A stretch of DNA of 64,000 nucleotides from Corynebacterium sp. p3-SID1241. Its GTDB lineage: Bacteria > Actinomycetota > Actinomycetes > Mycobacteriales > Mycobacteriaceae. Below are positions 45,686-54,638 of the stretch, one piece after another (position 1 is the stretch's first letter; each line of letters opens with the position of its first letter). The notes below the pieces were generated by a model. It had not been told where the DNA came from and ran no database searches. It saw nothing but the letters and a program-made list of their open reading frames with translations. Where the stretch lies: positions 1-64,000 of the forward strand of contig JALXWS010000001.1 of the NCBI GenBank assembly GCA_025144025.1, read 5' to 3'. The position numbers and the translations under genes were made by a program.

Positions 45686-46423
45686 ATGAATTCCGCACAG
45701 ATCCATCCCGTAACCCTGATTGGCGGCGGACCCGGCGCGTGGGACCTCATTACCGTGCGCGGCATGCGCGCCCTGCAGGAAGCAGAGGTTATTCTTGCCG
45801 ATCACCTGGGACCTACGGCGCAGCTCGATAAGCTGTGTGATATTTCTTCCAAAGAGCTTATTGACGTCTCCAAGCTCCCCTATAAGAAGTCAATCTCGCA
45901 GGAAAAGATCAACGAGCTGCTTATCGAGCACGCCCGTGCCGGCCGCAAGGTGGCCCGCCTTAAGGGGGGCGATCCCTTCGTCTTTGGGCGCGGCTTTGAA
46001 GAGGTGCAAGCGCTGGCGGAAGCGTCTATTCCCGCCACGGTCATTCCGGGGGTGACCTCCGCCATTTCCGTTCCCGCGGTCGTGGGCATCCCGGTAACTC
46101 AGCGCGGCATCGTCCACGGATTCACGGTGGTTTCCGGTCACCTCCCGCCCGGCCATGAGAAGTCCTTGGTGGACTGGGCAGCGCTCGCCCGCTCTGGCGC
46201 CACGCTAGCGGTAATCATGGGAGTCAGAAATGCTCCGTCCATAGCCACCGCGCTTATCGACGCCTCCCTCTCCCCTTCCACCCCCTGCGCCATCATCCAA
46301 GAGGGTACGCTTTCAACCGAGCGCGCCTACCACTGCACGCTGGATACGCTGGCGCGGACGACGACCGAGCAGGAAATCAGCTCACCGGCCGTCTACGTCA
46401 TCGGTGAAGTGGCAGGGCTCTAG
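45686..46423 (+). CDS. cobA: Uroporphyrinogen-III C-methyltransferase
   Basis: A 245-residue SUMT that methylates uroporphyrinogen III twice with S-adenosylmethionine to give precorrin-2. Signatures are TLIGGGPGAWDLITVRG, LKGGDPFVFGRGFEE and VIPGVTSAISVPAVVGIPVTQR. It supplies siroheme for the sulfite reductase encoded further along; no fused CysG dehydrogenase domain is present. TAAGAT at 45672-45677 lies eight bases before the ATG and no ribosome site exists, so the message may be leaderless. Confidence 0.93.
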   Translation: MNSAQIHPVTLIGGGPGAWDLITVRGMRALQEAEVILADHLGPTAQLDKLCDISSKELIDVSKLPYKKSISQEKINELLIEHARAGRKVARLKGGDPFVFGRGFEEVQALAEASIPATVIPGVTSAISVPAVVGIPVTQRGIVHGFTVVSGHLPPGHEKSLVDWAALARSGATLAVIMGVRNAPSIATALIDASLSPSTPCAIIQEGTLSTERAYHCTLDTLARTTTEQEISSPAVYVIGEVAGL

Positions 46424-46480
46424 CGGGGAATTCTCAAGTCCCGCGAGCCAATTTCTGGCCGCATTCTATCCCACCAGAAC

Positions 46481-46512
46481 CGACTTCCGGCCCATAGCGT
46501 GGCCGAAAGTCG
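46481..46512. terminator. Bidirectional terminator between cobA and the sulfite exporter gene
   Basis: A 12-bp stem with one mismatch (46481-46492 with 46501-46512, CGACTT.CGGCC) lies between two convergent genes. T-rich tails are weak on both sides. Confidence 0.55.
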
Positions 46513-46523
46513 CGGTGAAAAGG

Positions 46524-47591
46524 CTACGTTAGATCCGCGGTGGAGCCTTCGGGCGCCTCATCCTGGACAATGGTCACGCCAGTCCTGCGCGAGCCATGGG
46601 CGCTGCGTGAACCGTGGACGCGGTGAGCGGCGGCAACGCGATCTGGGAAATCCGGTGCGTGGAAATCGGCGTGGGCTGCTTCCTCGGCATTTTCGGCTTC
46701 CAATTCCGCTGCACGCTCGCGCCTGGTGCGCAGCGCGCCTCGAATAGTGGCAGCCAGTCCAGCCGCGACCACGGCGGCGATGGCTACCGAGGTGACTGCT
46801 GGCGGCACCGACCAGCCGAAGTACGTCTCGGCGCCGCCGATGACCTTACTGATATTCAGCCCCACGATGGCCGTGCCCACAAGTCCGCCGAGCAGGACTG
46901 GGTTGATGCGGGAGATGAGCCACGCCGCAATAGGCGCGGTAATGGCGCCGCCGATGAGCAGCGCGATGACTGCGGCGAGATTGGCGACGATTTCGTGCCA
47001 GAGCCCGACGATGAAGCCCGCGGTCGCCCCAAAGGTTACAAGGAACTCGGCGGCATTGACCGTACCTACGATGCGACGTGGCTGCTCACGGCCTATCGCC
47101 ATGAGGGTGGAGGTCGAGACGGGTCCCCAGCCACCGCCACCGGTGGAATCGATAAATCCGCCCACTAGGCCAAGGCAAGCGAGAAATGGTGTGGAGTGCG
47201 TGCGCTTATACGCGGAGCCGCGGCGGCGCGGCTGGGAGAAGCGCCAGATAAGGTTGGCGCCGATGCCTACCAAGATGAGCGCGGTTACGGGAGCGGCTGC
47301 GGCGGTGGAGATAGTGGAAAGCAGCGTGGCACCCAAGAAGGCGGCGATGCCACCGGGCACGCCGAGGCGGATGACGGTATTCCAGTCCACATTGCCAAAG
47401 CGCGCGTGGCTTAATCCGGAGATAGCAGTTGTGCCAAGCTCGGCGGTGTGTACGACGGCCGAGGCTTGGGCGGGCCCAAGGCCTGCTAGCAGCAACATAG
47501 TGGTAGATGTGACGCCGAAACCCATGCCAATGCCGCCGTCCACAAGGTTGGCCGCCGCACCTGCCAGCGCGATGAGGATCAGGGTTAGCAT
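46524..47591 (-). CDS. TauE/SafE (TSUP) family transporter, CysZ-like
   Basis: A 355-residue membrane protein of the TSUP family with about eight hydrophobic segments (first LIALAGAAANLVDGGIGMGFGV), a Gly-rich repeat GGFIDSTGGGGWGPVS and a GGLVGTAIVGLNISKV second half. The TSUP half-repeat structure is clear. In corynebacterial cys operons such a gene (cysZ) is proposed to move sulfate or sulfite. A polar C-terminal tail of about 60 residues follows. It overlaps the chelatase gene by seven bases. Confidence 0.85.
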   Translation of the reverse strand: MLTLILIALAGAAANLVDGGIGMGFGVTSTTMLLLAGLGPAQASAVVHTAELGTTAISGLSHARFGNVDWNTVIRLGVPGGIAAFLGATLLSTISTAAAAPVTALILVGIGANLIWRFSQPRRRGSAYKRTHSTPFLACLGLVGGFIDSTGGGGWGPVSTSTLMAIGREQPRRIVGTVNAAEFLVTFGATAGFIVGLWHEIVANLAAVIALLIGGAITAPIAAWLISRINPVLLGGLVGTAIVGLNISKVIGGAETYFGWSVPPAVTSVAIAAVVAAGLAATIRGALRTRRERAAELEAENAEEAAHADFHAPDFPDRVAAAHRVHGSRSAHGSRRTGVTIVQDEAPEGSTADLT

Positions 47592-48271
47592 GGCACGAAT
47601 ACCTCCTGCGCGGCATTGCGCGCCTGACGGAAACGGTCAACGACGAGGCCAGCTAAGTCAGTTCCTAGCGGGCGGTCGACGGTAGCGGAAACGCCCGCCA
47701 AGCGATCCAGGAGCAGGCCCTCGGTCACAAAGAGCGGGATTACCCGAACACGTGCAGGATCCGAATATTCGCGGCAAAAGGACACAATCCCTTCGCGGCC
47801 ACCGCGGGTAGCGAATTCCACTGTGGTGGGCACGCTGGTGAGCGCGAAGGTGCGGTGGGCGAGCTCTCGGATGGCATCGTTGGCCGCGGTATCAGAAGAA
47901 CCTACGGAGTAGATGACTACATGGGAATCGCCCGGCCGGGTACGGGACGCGAGCACTCGAGCGACATCCTCGCCGGTGCCAAGTCCTGCGGTGAGATGAA
48001 GGGAAAGGTGGGCCGCTTGGGAGGCGTCGGCAAGCGCGCGTGGGACGTCAACGCGCTGGTGGTAGCCCTGGGTAAAAAGCAAGGGAACCACAATGGCGTC
48101 AGTCTCCCCCAGCTGGGCGAGCTCGAGGGCGGCCGTGGTGAGGTCGGGCCGGTTGAATTCCAGGTGCGCTGCACGGGCGGGCCGCACGCCGGTGGCCTGG
48201 GTAAGTCGCTCAATGCCGGCCGCAGCACCCGGTTTGCGCGAGCCGTGGGACAGGGTAATAAGCGCAGTCAT
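47585..48271 (-). CDS. Sirohydrochlorin chelatase-like (CbiX/SirB type)
   Basis: A 228-residue chelatase of the CbiX/CysY group. It opens with LITLSHGSRKPGAAAGIERL, where the conserved His in the active site is at residue 9, and contains a second half-repeat (ATRGGREGIVSFCREYSDPARVRVIPLFVTEG). It should insert iron into sirohydrochlorin to give siroheme. A Cys-containing C-terminus ends EVFVPC. Part of the CysI-CysX-chelatase-transporter transcript; nine-base gap after cysX. Confidence 0.85.
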   Translation of the reverse strand: MTALITLSHGSRKPGAAAGIERLTQATGVRPARAAHLEFNRPDLTTAALELAQLGETDAIVVPLLFTQGYHQRVDVPRALADASQAAHLSLHLTAGLGTGEDVARVLASRTRPGDSHVVIYSVGSSDTAANDAIRELAHRTFALTSVPTTVEFATRGGREGIVSFCREYSDPARVRVIPLFVTEGLLLDRLAGVSATVDRPLGTDLAGLVVDRFRQARNAAQEVFVPC

Positions 48272-48280
48272 CGGGCAGCC

Positions 48281-48532
48281 TTAAGCCTTGGGGGCCGTAC
48301 TATGGCCGCGGCGGGCAAGCGAGCGCTTCAGCGCCTCGTTAGAAGACACGGCGGGTGCAGGGGCTACCGGGGCATCGTCTTGGCCGTGGAACCGCACGGA
48401 GAAAATCCGCAGGCATTCCTGGCACTTCCAGGCAAAGTCATCTTCCTCGTCTGGGAAGAGGTCGGTGCCGGCGCAGTAAGGGCAGAAGCTGGGATGGTTG
48501 CGGTTCGGGTTCGGCTGGCGGCGAAAATTCAC
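48281..48532 (-). CDS. cysX: CysX-like small zinc-ribbon/rubredoxin-like protein
   Basis: An 83-residue protein with two CxxC pairs (CPYC about residue 17, CQEC about 38) that should bind one metal ion, as in rubredoxin-like or zinc-ribbon folds. In C. glutamicum the small CysX follows cysI and is proposed as an electron carrier between Fpr and the sulfite reductase. Here the same order holds: cysI, then cysX overlapping by four bases (ATGA). The polar Ala/Pro-rich second half is probably flexible. Confidence 0.8.
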   Translation of the reverse strand: MNFRRQPNPNRNHPSFCPYCAGTDLFPDEEDDFAWKCQECLRIFSVRFHGQDDAPVAPAPAVSSNEALKRSLARRGHSTAPKA

Positions 48533-50205
48533 TGCAAGTCCTCCTCCTTAGCACGCAAGACCCAGTGGCGGAATTGCTCGCCTTCCTCGCGCTGCTCCTT
48601 GTAGTTGTTGACCAGGCGAATGACGTAATCGGGCACCTCATCGGCCACGACCTTATGGCCGCGCAGCTTGCGGCCCCAGTCCGGAGAAAGGCCAAGCGCG
48701 CCGCCCAGGTGGACCTGGAAGCCTTCGACGCGGTTGCCCTCGGAATCGGTGACGATCTGACCCTTCAGGCCGATGTCCGATACCTGCGAACGCGCACAGG
48801 CGTTGGGGCAGCCGTTGAGCGCGATGGAAATCGGCACGTCTAGATCACCCAAGGTGTCCTCCAGGATGTCCACCAGCTCAATGGCGCGGGCCTTGGTGGT
48901 CACGTGAGCGAGCTTGCAAAATTCCAGGCCGGTACAGGAGATGACGCCACGGCGGAATTCGGACGGCTGGGAGTATAGGCCGGTCTCATCGAGCGCGCGG
49001 GAGAGCGCCGGAATGTCTTCTTCCACCACATCGAGGAAAAGTAGCTCCTTCATTGGAGTGGTGCGAATGCGGCTAATACCGAATTTCTCGGCCACGTCCG
49101 CAATGGCGATGAGCTGCTCGCCGGTGGCGTGGCCCACGGTGGGTTTTACGCCGACGTAGAACTTGCCGTCTTTCTGGCGGTGCACGCCAAGGTGATCACG
49201 GGAGCCAGGCTCGACCTCTAGTGGTATGCCATCCAGTAGCGGCTTATCCAGGTATTCTTCCTCCAGCACTTGGCGGCACTTTTCGATGCCCCACTTGGCT
49301 ACCAAGAACTTCAGGCGGGCACGATTGCGATTGCGACGGAACCCATAGTCACGGAAGATACCAACCACCCCGGCCCAGACCTCGGGTACGCGTTCCAACG
49401 GGACCCAAGCGCCGAGGGATTGCGAGAGCATCGGGTTGGTAGATAGGCCGCCACCGACGAAGCAGTCGAATCCCGGCCCGTGCTCAGGGTGATTTACGCC
49501 CACGAAGGCAACGTCTTGAATCTCGTGGGTAACGTCCTGGCGAGCGTTGCCGGAAATGGCGGTTTTGAATTTGCGCGGTAGGTTATGGAATTCCTCGCGC
49601 GGCAGGTAGTTATTTTTGATCTCTTCGAGGGCTGGGGTGGCATCGATAATCTCGTCCTCTGCCACACCTGCGACTGGCGAGCCCAAGATGACGCGCGGCA
49701 CATCGCCGCAGCCCATGAGCGTACTCAAACCTACCGACTCGAGCTTGTCCCAAATGGTGGGCACATCCTCGATTTGAATCCAGTGCAGCTGGATATTTTG
49801 GCGGTCTGTGAAGTCCGCGGTGGAGCGGGCATAATCGCGCGAGATTTCACCAACGGCGCGCAGCTTGGCAGGATCGGCGCGGCCGCCGTCGAAGCGCACG
49901 CGCATCATGAAGTACTCATCCTGCAGCTCGGCGTTCGAAAGCTTGGCGGTCATCTCGCCGCCCAAGTTCTGATTACGCTGGGTATATAGGCCCAGCCACT
50001 TAAAGCGCGGGGCTAAGTCATCCGCGGGGATCGAAGAAAATCCCTGCTTAGAATAGATATCGATGACGCGCTGCTTGGCAGAGAGCCCGCCATCTTCTTG
50101 CTTGATTACCTCGTCATTATTGAGAGGCTCGGTGCCGTCAATCTTCCATTGGCCTTCGGGCTTTTTGGCGCGGTGCTTGCGCTTGGGATTAGTCGCGGTG
50201 GTCAT
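48529..50205 (-). CDS. cysI: Assimilatory sulfite (or nitrite) reductase, siroheme/[4Fe-4S]
   Basis: A 558-residue siroheme-iron-sulfur reductase. The cluster and siroheme ligands are the cysteines of CTGLEFCKLA and NGCPNACARSQ near residues 423-470. Two pseudo-repeats (TADFTDRQNIQLHW and ISRIRTTPMKELLF) are seen, as in NirA/SirA/CysI. It reduces sulfite to sulfide with six electrons. The cysX partner favours sulfite over nitrite. The frame opens further upstream at TTG 50247; homologues start at the ATG used here. Divergent from fpr. Confidence 0.88.
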   Translation of the reverse strand: MTTATNPKRKHRAKKPEGQWKIDGTEPLNNDEVIKQEDGGLSAKQRVIDIYSKQGFSSIPADDLAPRFKWLGLYTQRNQNLGGEMTAKLSNAELQDEYFMMRVRFDGGRADPAKLRAVGEISRDYARSTADFTDRQNIQLHWIQIEDVPTIWDKLESVGLSTLMGCGDVPRVILGSPVAGVAEDEIIDATPALEEIKNNYLPREEFHNLPRKFKTAISGNARQDVTHEIQDVAFVGVNHPEHGPGFDCFVGGGLSTNPMLSQSLGAWVPLERVPEVWAGVVGIFRDYGFRRNRNRARLKFLVAKWGIEKCRQVLEEEYLDKPLLDGIPLEVEPGSRDHLGVHRQKDGKFYVGVKPTVGHATGEQLIAIADVAEKFGISRIRTTPMKELLFLDVVEEDIPALSRALDETGLYSQPSEFRRGVISCTGLEFCKLAHVTTKARAIELVDILEDTLGDLDVPISIALNGCPNACARSQVSDIGLKGQIVTDSEGNRVEGFQVHLGGALGLSPDWGRKLRGHKVVADEVPDYVIRLVNNYKEQREEGEQFRHWVLRAKEEDLQ

Positions 50206-50457
50206 GGTGTAGATCTCAACCTGCCTTTCCAAAGTATTGAAAGACAACCTACCCGTCTAAATAGAGCAGACAAAGCGGTCTTTTTTATTTTCAAGTGAGA
50301 AATCGCCCTGAACTGGCCTAAAGACAGGACAACTTTAGAATCTAATTCAAGACCTTGCCACACACTAGACTAGACGGTTCAATTACCAGAAAGATTACTC
50401 ACAAGAAATGAACCTAGCGGTCTAGACCCGCGGGAAAGAGAAAGTCACCCCCACAGA
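50206..50457. promoter_or_regulatory. Divergent cysI/fpr control region with TCTAGA-type half sites
   Basis: About 250 bases between two divergent genes. It holds repeated TAGAC/GTCTA half-sites: GTCTA near 50255, tandem TAGAC near 50366-50375, and a near-palindrome GGTCTAGACC at 50419-50428. C. glutamicum McbR operators also use TAGAC/GTCTA halves, so regulation by a McbR-like repressor is an inference. I do not resolve the promoters. Confidence 0.45.
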
Positions 50458-51811
50458 ATGAATCAGCCCTTGAAAGTAGCCGTCATTGGCGCCGGACCAG
50501 CCGGCATCTACGCCTCCGATATCTTGGTGAAAAACCGGCGGCGAGGTACAGATTGACCTCATAGAGCAGATGCCCGCGCCCTTCGGCCTCATCCGTTACG
50601 GCGTAGCACCGGATAATCCGCGTATTAAGGGAATCATCAAGTCCCTCCACCGCGTGCTCGATACCGAGCAGATTCGCCTGCTGACCAACGTACACATCGG
50701 GCGCGATATCACCGTCGACGAGCTGCAACAGCATTACGACGCCGTGGTCTTTGCTACTGGGGCGGTAGGCGACCGCCATCGCGAGATTCCCGGTGCAGAT
50801 TTGAATGGCGTGCACGGTGCCGGAGAATTCGTAGGCTTCTACGATGGCAACCCGCGCTTCGAGCGCCACTGGGATCTTTCAGCAAAGGAGGTTGCAGTCA
50901 TCGGCGTGGGCAATGTGGGCCTTGACGTCTCCCGCATCTTGGCCAAAACCGGCGATGAGCTCAAGGTGACCGAAATCCCCGATAACGTCTACGAGTCCTT
51001 GGCCAAGAACCAGGCCGAGACCGTGCGTGTCTTCGGGCGCCGCGGCCCGGCGCAGGCCAAATTCACCCCGCAGGAACTCAAGGAACTTGATCATTCCGAG
51101 TCCATCAACGTTGTGGTCTCACCGGAAGACATTGACTATGACGAGGCTTCGCTCGCCGCGTGTCAGGAAAGCAAGTCCACCGACTTGGTATGCCAAGTCC
51201 TTGAGCAATACGCCATCCGCGATCCCAAAAAGGCGCCGCACACCCTGCAGATCCACCTCTTTGAGCAGCCGGTAGAGATCTTGGGCGAGAACGGCAAGGT
51301 TACCGGCATCAAGACCGAGCGAACCGCGCTCAACGGCGATGGCAGCGTGCACAGCACCGGAAAATTCACCGAATGGCCGGTACAAGCGGTCTACTTCGCC
51401 ACCGGCTACCGCTCCGATGCGGTCGATGGCGTGCCCTTTAACCAAGAGAAGAACGTCATCAATAATGACGGTGGCCATGTCATTGATGAGTCCGGTGAAG
51501 TGGTGCCTGGCCTTTACACCACTGGATGGATTATGCGCGGACCGGTGGGGCTCATTGGCAATACCAAGTCCGATGCCACGGAGACGATTGGCATGCTGCT
51601 TGACGACGCCGCCTCTGGCGCCCTCCCCTCCCCCTCCAGCACCGCAGATATCACCGATGTCTTTGCCGAGCGCGGCATCGACTACCTGACGTGGCAGGAC
51701 TGGCAGCGCTTGGACGCGGCCGAGCGCGCACTAGGCGAGCGCGAGGGCCGCGAACGCAAGAAGTTCGTGGAGTGGGAGGACATGGTCTCCCACTCGCGCG
51801 CCGAGGTTTAG
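50458..51811 (+). pseudogene. fpr: Ferredoxin/NADP reductase (Fpr), frameshifted near the N-terminus
   Basis: A FprA-type FAD/NADPH reductase of about 450 residues that would feed electrons to CysX/CysI. The start ATG 50458 gives MNQPLKVAVIGAGPAGIYAS, the FAD-binding fingerprint, then a stop at 50551-50553. The rest of the protein (DLIEQMPAPFGLIRYGVAPD, NADP site VIGVGNVGLDVSRIL, C-terminal TGWIMRGPVGLIGNTKSDA) is open in the next frame, 50553-51811. Removing one A from the A5 tract at 50530-50534 joins the two parts into VKTGGEVQIDLI. This could be a real one-base insertion or an assembly error. It overlaps the convergent pmmB end by four bases. Confidence 0.85.
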
Positions 51812-53175
51812 CGGCGGATGATGGCGAGGACTTCGTCGACGATGGCTTGAACTTCGTCGGCCGTCTTCGCCTCTACATTGAGACGCAGCAGCGGTTCCGT
51901 ATTGGACGCGCGCACGTTGAACCATGCCTCAGTGTCCTTGAGCTCGACGGTCACGCCGTCCAGCTCATCGACGGATTCGATCTTATCGGCCAGCTCATCC
52001 AGTACCGCCTGGGTAGCGGCCTTCTGGTCCTCCACGGTGGAGTTGATTTCGCCAGATGCTTCGTAGCGGGAGTACTCCGCCATGAGCTCGCTCAGCGGCT
52101 TATCTGACTGGCCCAGCGCGGCAAGAACGTGCATTGCAGCCAGCATGCCGGAATCGGCGTTCCAGAACTCTTGGAAGTAATAGTGCGCGGAATGCTCGCC
52201 CCCGAAGGCAGCCTTATGCTCGGCCATTTGTGCCTTAATGAAAGAGTGCCCCACGCGAGTACGCACCGGGGTGCCACCGTTTTCCTTAATGAGCTCCGGC
52301 ACGGTCTTGGAGGTAATCAGGTTGTGGATGATAGTCGCGCCTGGGAACCTCTCCAGATAGCGCTCTGCAACCAGAGCACAGATTGCGGACGGGGAGACCG
52401 GCTGGCCCTTTTCATCCACCACGAAGCAACGGTCCGCATCGCCATCAAAGGCCAATCCGATATCGGCCTTCTGGTCCACGGTGAACTTCTGCAGGTCCAC
52501 GAGGTTCTTCGGATCCAGGGGGTTAGCCTCGTGGTTCGGGAAGGTGCCATCGAGCTCGAAGTACAAATCCCGGACGTCGAAAGGCAGGCCATCGAAGACG
52601 GCCGGAACGGTGTGGCCACCCATGCCGTTAGCGGCATCAACGGCCACAACCAGCGGCTTGGAATCCTCCAGCGGCACCAGCTTGCACAGGAAGTCCGCGT
52701 AGCCAGCGAGAATCTCCTGTTCGGCAATCGCGCCTTCGGTACCGGTAAACTCCGGGGTTCCTTCGATAAGCATCTGCTTAATCTGTTCCAAGCCAGTCTC
52801 CTGGCCCACCGGCACCGCGCCAGCGCGGCAGAGCTTAATACCGTTGTACTTGGCTGGGTTATGGGAGGCGGTAAACATTGCGCCCGCACACTCTAAGGAA
52901 CCAGCGGCGTAATAGAGCTCGTCGGTGGAAGTCAGCCCCAATAGAGTTACGTTCAGGCCTTGTGAGGTTACGCCTTCAGCAAAAGCGCGCGCCAGAGACG
53001 GCGAGGACGGACGCATATCGTGTCCCACCGCCACGGTATTTTCGCCTTCCTCTCGCAGGATGGCGGCAAAAGCGGCGCCCGTATCGCGCACGAAGTTCTC
53101 ATCGATATCTTCGCCCACCACGCCACGGACGTCATAGGCCTTAATTACTGCATCAAGATGCTCACGAGTTCGCAT
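51808..53175 (-). CDS. pmmB: Phosphomannomutase/phosphoglucomutase
   Basis: A 455-residue alpha-phosphohexomutase that converts mannose-6-phosphate to mannose-1-phosphate, between ManA and ManC. The phosphoserine loop MFTASHNPAKYNG, the metal loop AFDGDADRCFVVDE, the sugar loop GGEHSAHYYFQEFWNADSG and the phosphate loop RASNTEPLLRL are present. The ATG at 53175 is chosen over an upstream TTG. It ends against fpr and is next to the DUF3499 gene, as in Rv3257c-Rv3258c. Confidence 0.93.
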   Translation of the reverse strand: MRTREHLDAVIKAYDVRGVVGEDIDENFVRDTGAAFAAILREEGENTVAVGHDMRPSSPSLARAFAEGVTSQGLNVTLLGLTSTDELYYAAGSLECAGAMFTASHNPAKYNGIKLCRAGAVPVGQETGLEQIKQMLIEGTPEFTGTEGAIAEQEILAGYADFLCKLVPLEDSKPLVVAVDAANGMGGHTVPAVFDGLPFDVRDLYFELDGTFPNHEANPLDPKNLVDLQKFTVDQKADIGLAFDGDADRCFVVDEKGQPVSPSAICALVAERYLERFPGATIIHNLITSKTVPELIKENGGTPVRTRVGHSFIKAQMAEHKAAFGGEHSAHYYFQEFWNADSGMLAAMHVLAALGQSDKPLSELMAEYSRYEASGEINSTVEDQKAATQAVLDELADKIESVDELDGVTVELKDTEAWFNVRASNTEPLLRLNVEAKTADEVQAIVDEVLAIIRR

Positions 53176-53229
53176 AACCCGCAATAGTACTCCCGCCCAC
53201 TGGGAAACTACCGCACCATGAGGTCCGTG

Positions 53230-53697
53230 TCAGTCCTGTTCTGGTTCTTCCGGCGCTGGTTTATCGGGTACCACCGATAAATGTGCGCGACGAGCTTTTT
53301 TGGCATAGGCAACCCGGCGGGTGCGAAAGACAGGATGATTCGAGTTTGCGGGATCCGCGCCATCAAAGGTGGCCGAATAATCGATCGGATCCGCACCCGA
53401 GCCGGCGCTGCGGTCATCGACTAGGCCGGTAGTCACGCGACCGTCCTCCTTAACGGCCTCTGCCAGAGCCATTAGATCGTCTTCTTCATCCAGCTCGATG
53501 CGGTCCACGCGTACCAACTCCCATCCCACCGGCGCGGAGATGCGATCGCGGTGAGTGGCGCAGAGATCCCAGCTGTGCGGGTTCTCCTCTTCCGCCAGCG
53601 GCCCGACGACGGCCGTCTGGTCCGCGTAAGCGTAGGTTAATGTCGCCACGGCGGGACGGCCGCAGCCTGGGCGGGAGCAATGGCGAGATACAGTCAC
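53230..53697 (-). CDS. DUF3499 family protein
   Basis: A 155-residue protein of the actinobacterial DUF3499 family (Rv3258c type). The N-terminus has a metal-binding pattern HCSRPGCGRPA, then C and H in DLCATHRDR, consistent with a small zinc ribbon; the rest is acidic with a basic end (KKARRAHL). I start it at GTG 53697; a TTG nine bases earlier is in frame. TAGACT eight bases before the GTG suggests a leaderless message. Function unknown. Confidence 0.8.
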   Translation of the reverse strand: MTVSRHCSRPGCGRPAVATLTYAYADQTAVVGPLAEEENPHSWDLCATHRDRISAPVGWELVRVDRIELDEEDDLMALAEAVKEDGRVTTGLVDDRSAGSGADPIDYSATFDGADPANSNHPVFRTRRVAYAKKARRAHLSVVPDKPAPEEPEQD

Positions 53698-53793
53698 AGC
53701 ACACAAGTCTAAACCCTTAGTTGAGATTTAGATAGTTCTCGCTCCGGCGTGGCTCCGCTAAACCCCAGCCGTCGTCACCTTAAAATCGGGGTT

Positions 53794-54264
53794 ATGACCA
53801 CTGCTCGCCCGCATATCCGCCCCGCTCGCGACCGCCACGGCCACGGCATGCGCGGACCTCTCCTACCCCAGCAGACCCCGCGCTACCGCAGCGCGCGCGA
53901 GCACTTCGATATGGCAGTCCTCGAGGCCTACGCCCCCATTCAAAACGCCTTCGCCCCTCAGCTGCGCGGCCTCGACCTAGCCGTAGACACCATCCCCCGC
54001 ATGCGGCTTTCGCCCGATATGACCGTGCTTCCGGATGAGATCATCGCTGATGGTCCAGTCCCCCTCGGCCGCGTGGTTCCTGCCGGTGTAGACTCGGCCG
54101 GCCACCCTACGCGCGCCCGCCTGGTCATCTTCCGCATGCCTATCGAACAGCGCGCCACTACCTCGACAGAGAGAGCTGAACTCCTCGGCACCGTTATCAC
54201 CGCGCTGGTGGCCAACTACCTCAACTTGGACCCTGAAGAAGTGGATTCGCGATATAACTGGTAG
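53794..54264 (+). CDS. Rv3259-type 'metallopeptidase family' protein, without HExxH
   Basis: A 156-residue protein corresponding by position (between the DUF3499 gene and whiB2) to Rv3259, which databases call metallopeptidase family (zincin-like DUF1025). It shows an Arg/His-rich N-terminus, then PIQNAFAPQLRGLDLAVDTIPRMRL and VVIFRMPIEQRA-like strands. The usual HExxH is missing at the C-terminal helix (TVITALVANYLNLDPEEVD), so it is probably not a peptidase. TAAAAT at 53781-53786 lies seven bases before the ATG: likely leaderless. Confidence 0.7.
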   Translation: MTTARPHIRPARDRHGHGMRGPLLPQQTPRYRSAREHFDMAVLEAYAPIQNAFAPQLRGLDLAVDTIPRMRLSPDMTVLPDEIIADGPVPLGRVVPAGVDSAGHPTRARLVIFRMPIEQRATTSTERAELLGTVITALVANYLNLDPEEVDSRYNW

Positions 54265-54287
54265 CTCACTAGCGAGGAGGAACGCAG

Positions 54288-54329
54288 CAGAAAGGCCCCC
54301 GGCCGCACGCTACGCGCTAGCCAAGGGCC
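54288..54329 (-). terminator. Intrinsic terminator of whiB2
   Basis: A 10-bp stem (54294-54303 with 54320-54329, including two G-T wobbles) is followed on the minus strand by TTTCTGCTG. Confidence 0.6.
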
Positions 54330-54344
54330 CTCCGAACACTTTAA

Positions 54345-54638
54345 TCATCCAATCTCACGCTTGAGGCGGCGGCGCTCACGGTCCGACAGTCCGCCCCAAA
54401 TGCCGAAGCGTTCATCGTGCTCCAGCGCATACTCCAAGCATTCGTCTCGCACCGCGCACGCCTGGCAAATGCGCTTGGCCTCACGGGTAGAGCCTCCCTT
54501 CTCAGGGAAGAATGCCTCAGGGTCCGTCTGCGCACAGAGCGCTTGATCCTGCCACTCCTGCTCGACGGCACCGAAGAGTTCATCGAGCGACATCTCTGCA
54601 GCAGCACCGCCACGGAGAATGGCGTTGTTATTAGCCAT
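54345..54638 (-). CDS. whiB2: WhiB-family Fe-S regulator, WhiB2 type (WhcD)
   Basis: A 97-residue WhiB-like protein. Cysteines Cys35, Cys58, Cys61 and Cys67 (CQACAVRDEC) bind the iron-sulfur cluster; GIWGG is at 79-83; the end is RERRRLKREIG. The N-terminal MSLDELFGAVEQEWQDQALC extension marks the WhiB2/WhmD branch, which controls septation and cell division in actinobacteria. The frame is open upstream to 54794, but the ATG at 54638 is right for the family. A good sigma-A promoter lies about 280 bases upstream. Confidence 0.92.
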   Translation of the reverse strand: MANNNAILRGGAAAEMSLDELFGAVEQEWQDQALCAQTDPEAFFPEKGGSTREAKRICQACAVRDECLEYALEHDERFGIWGGLSDRERRRLKREIG

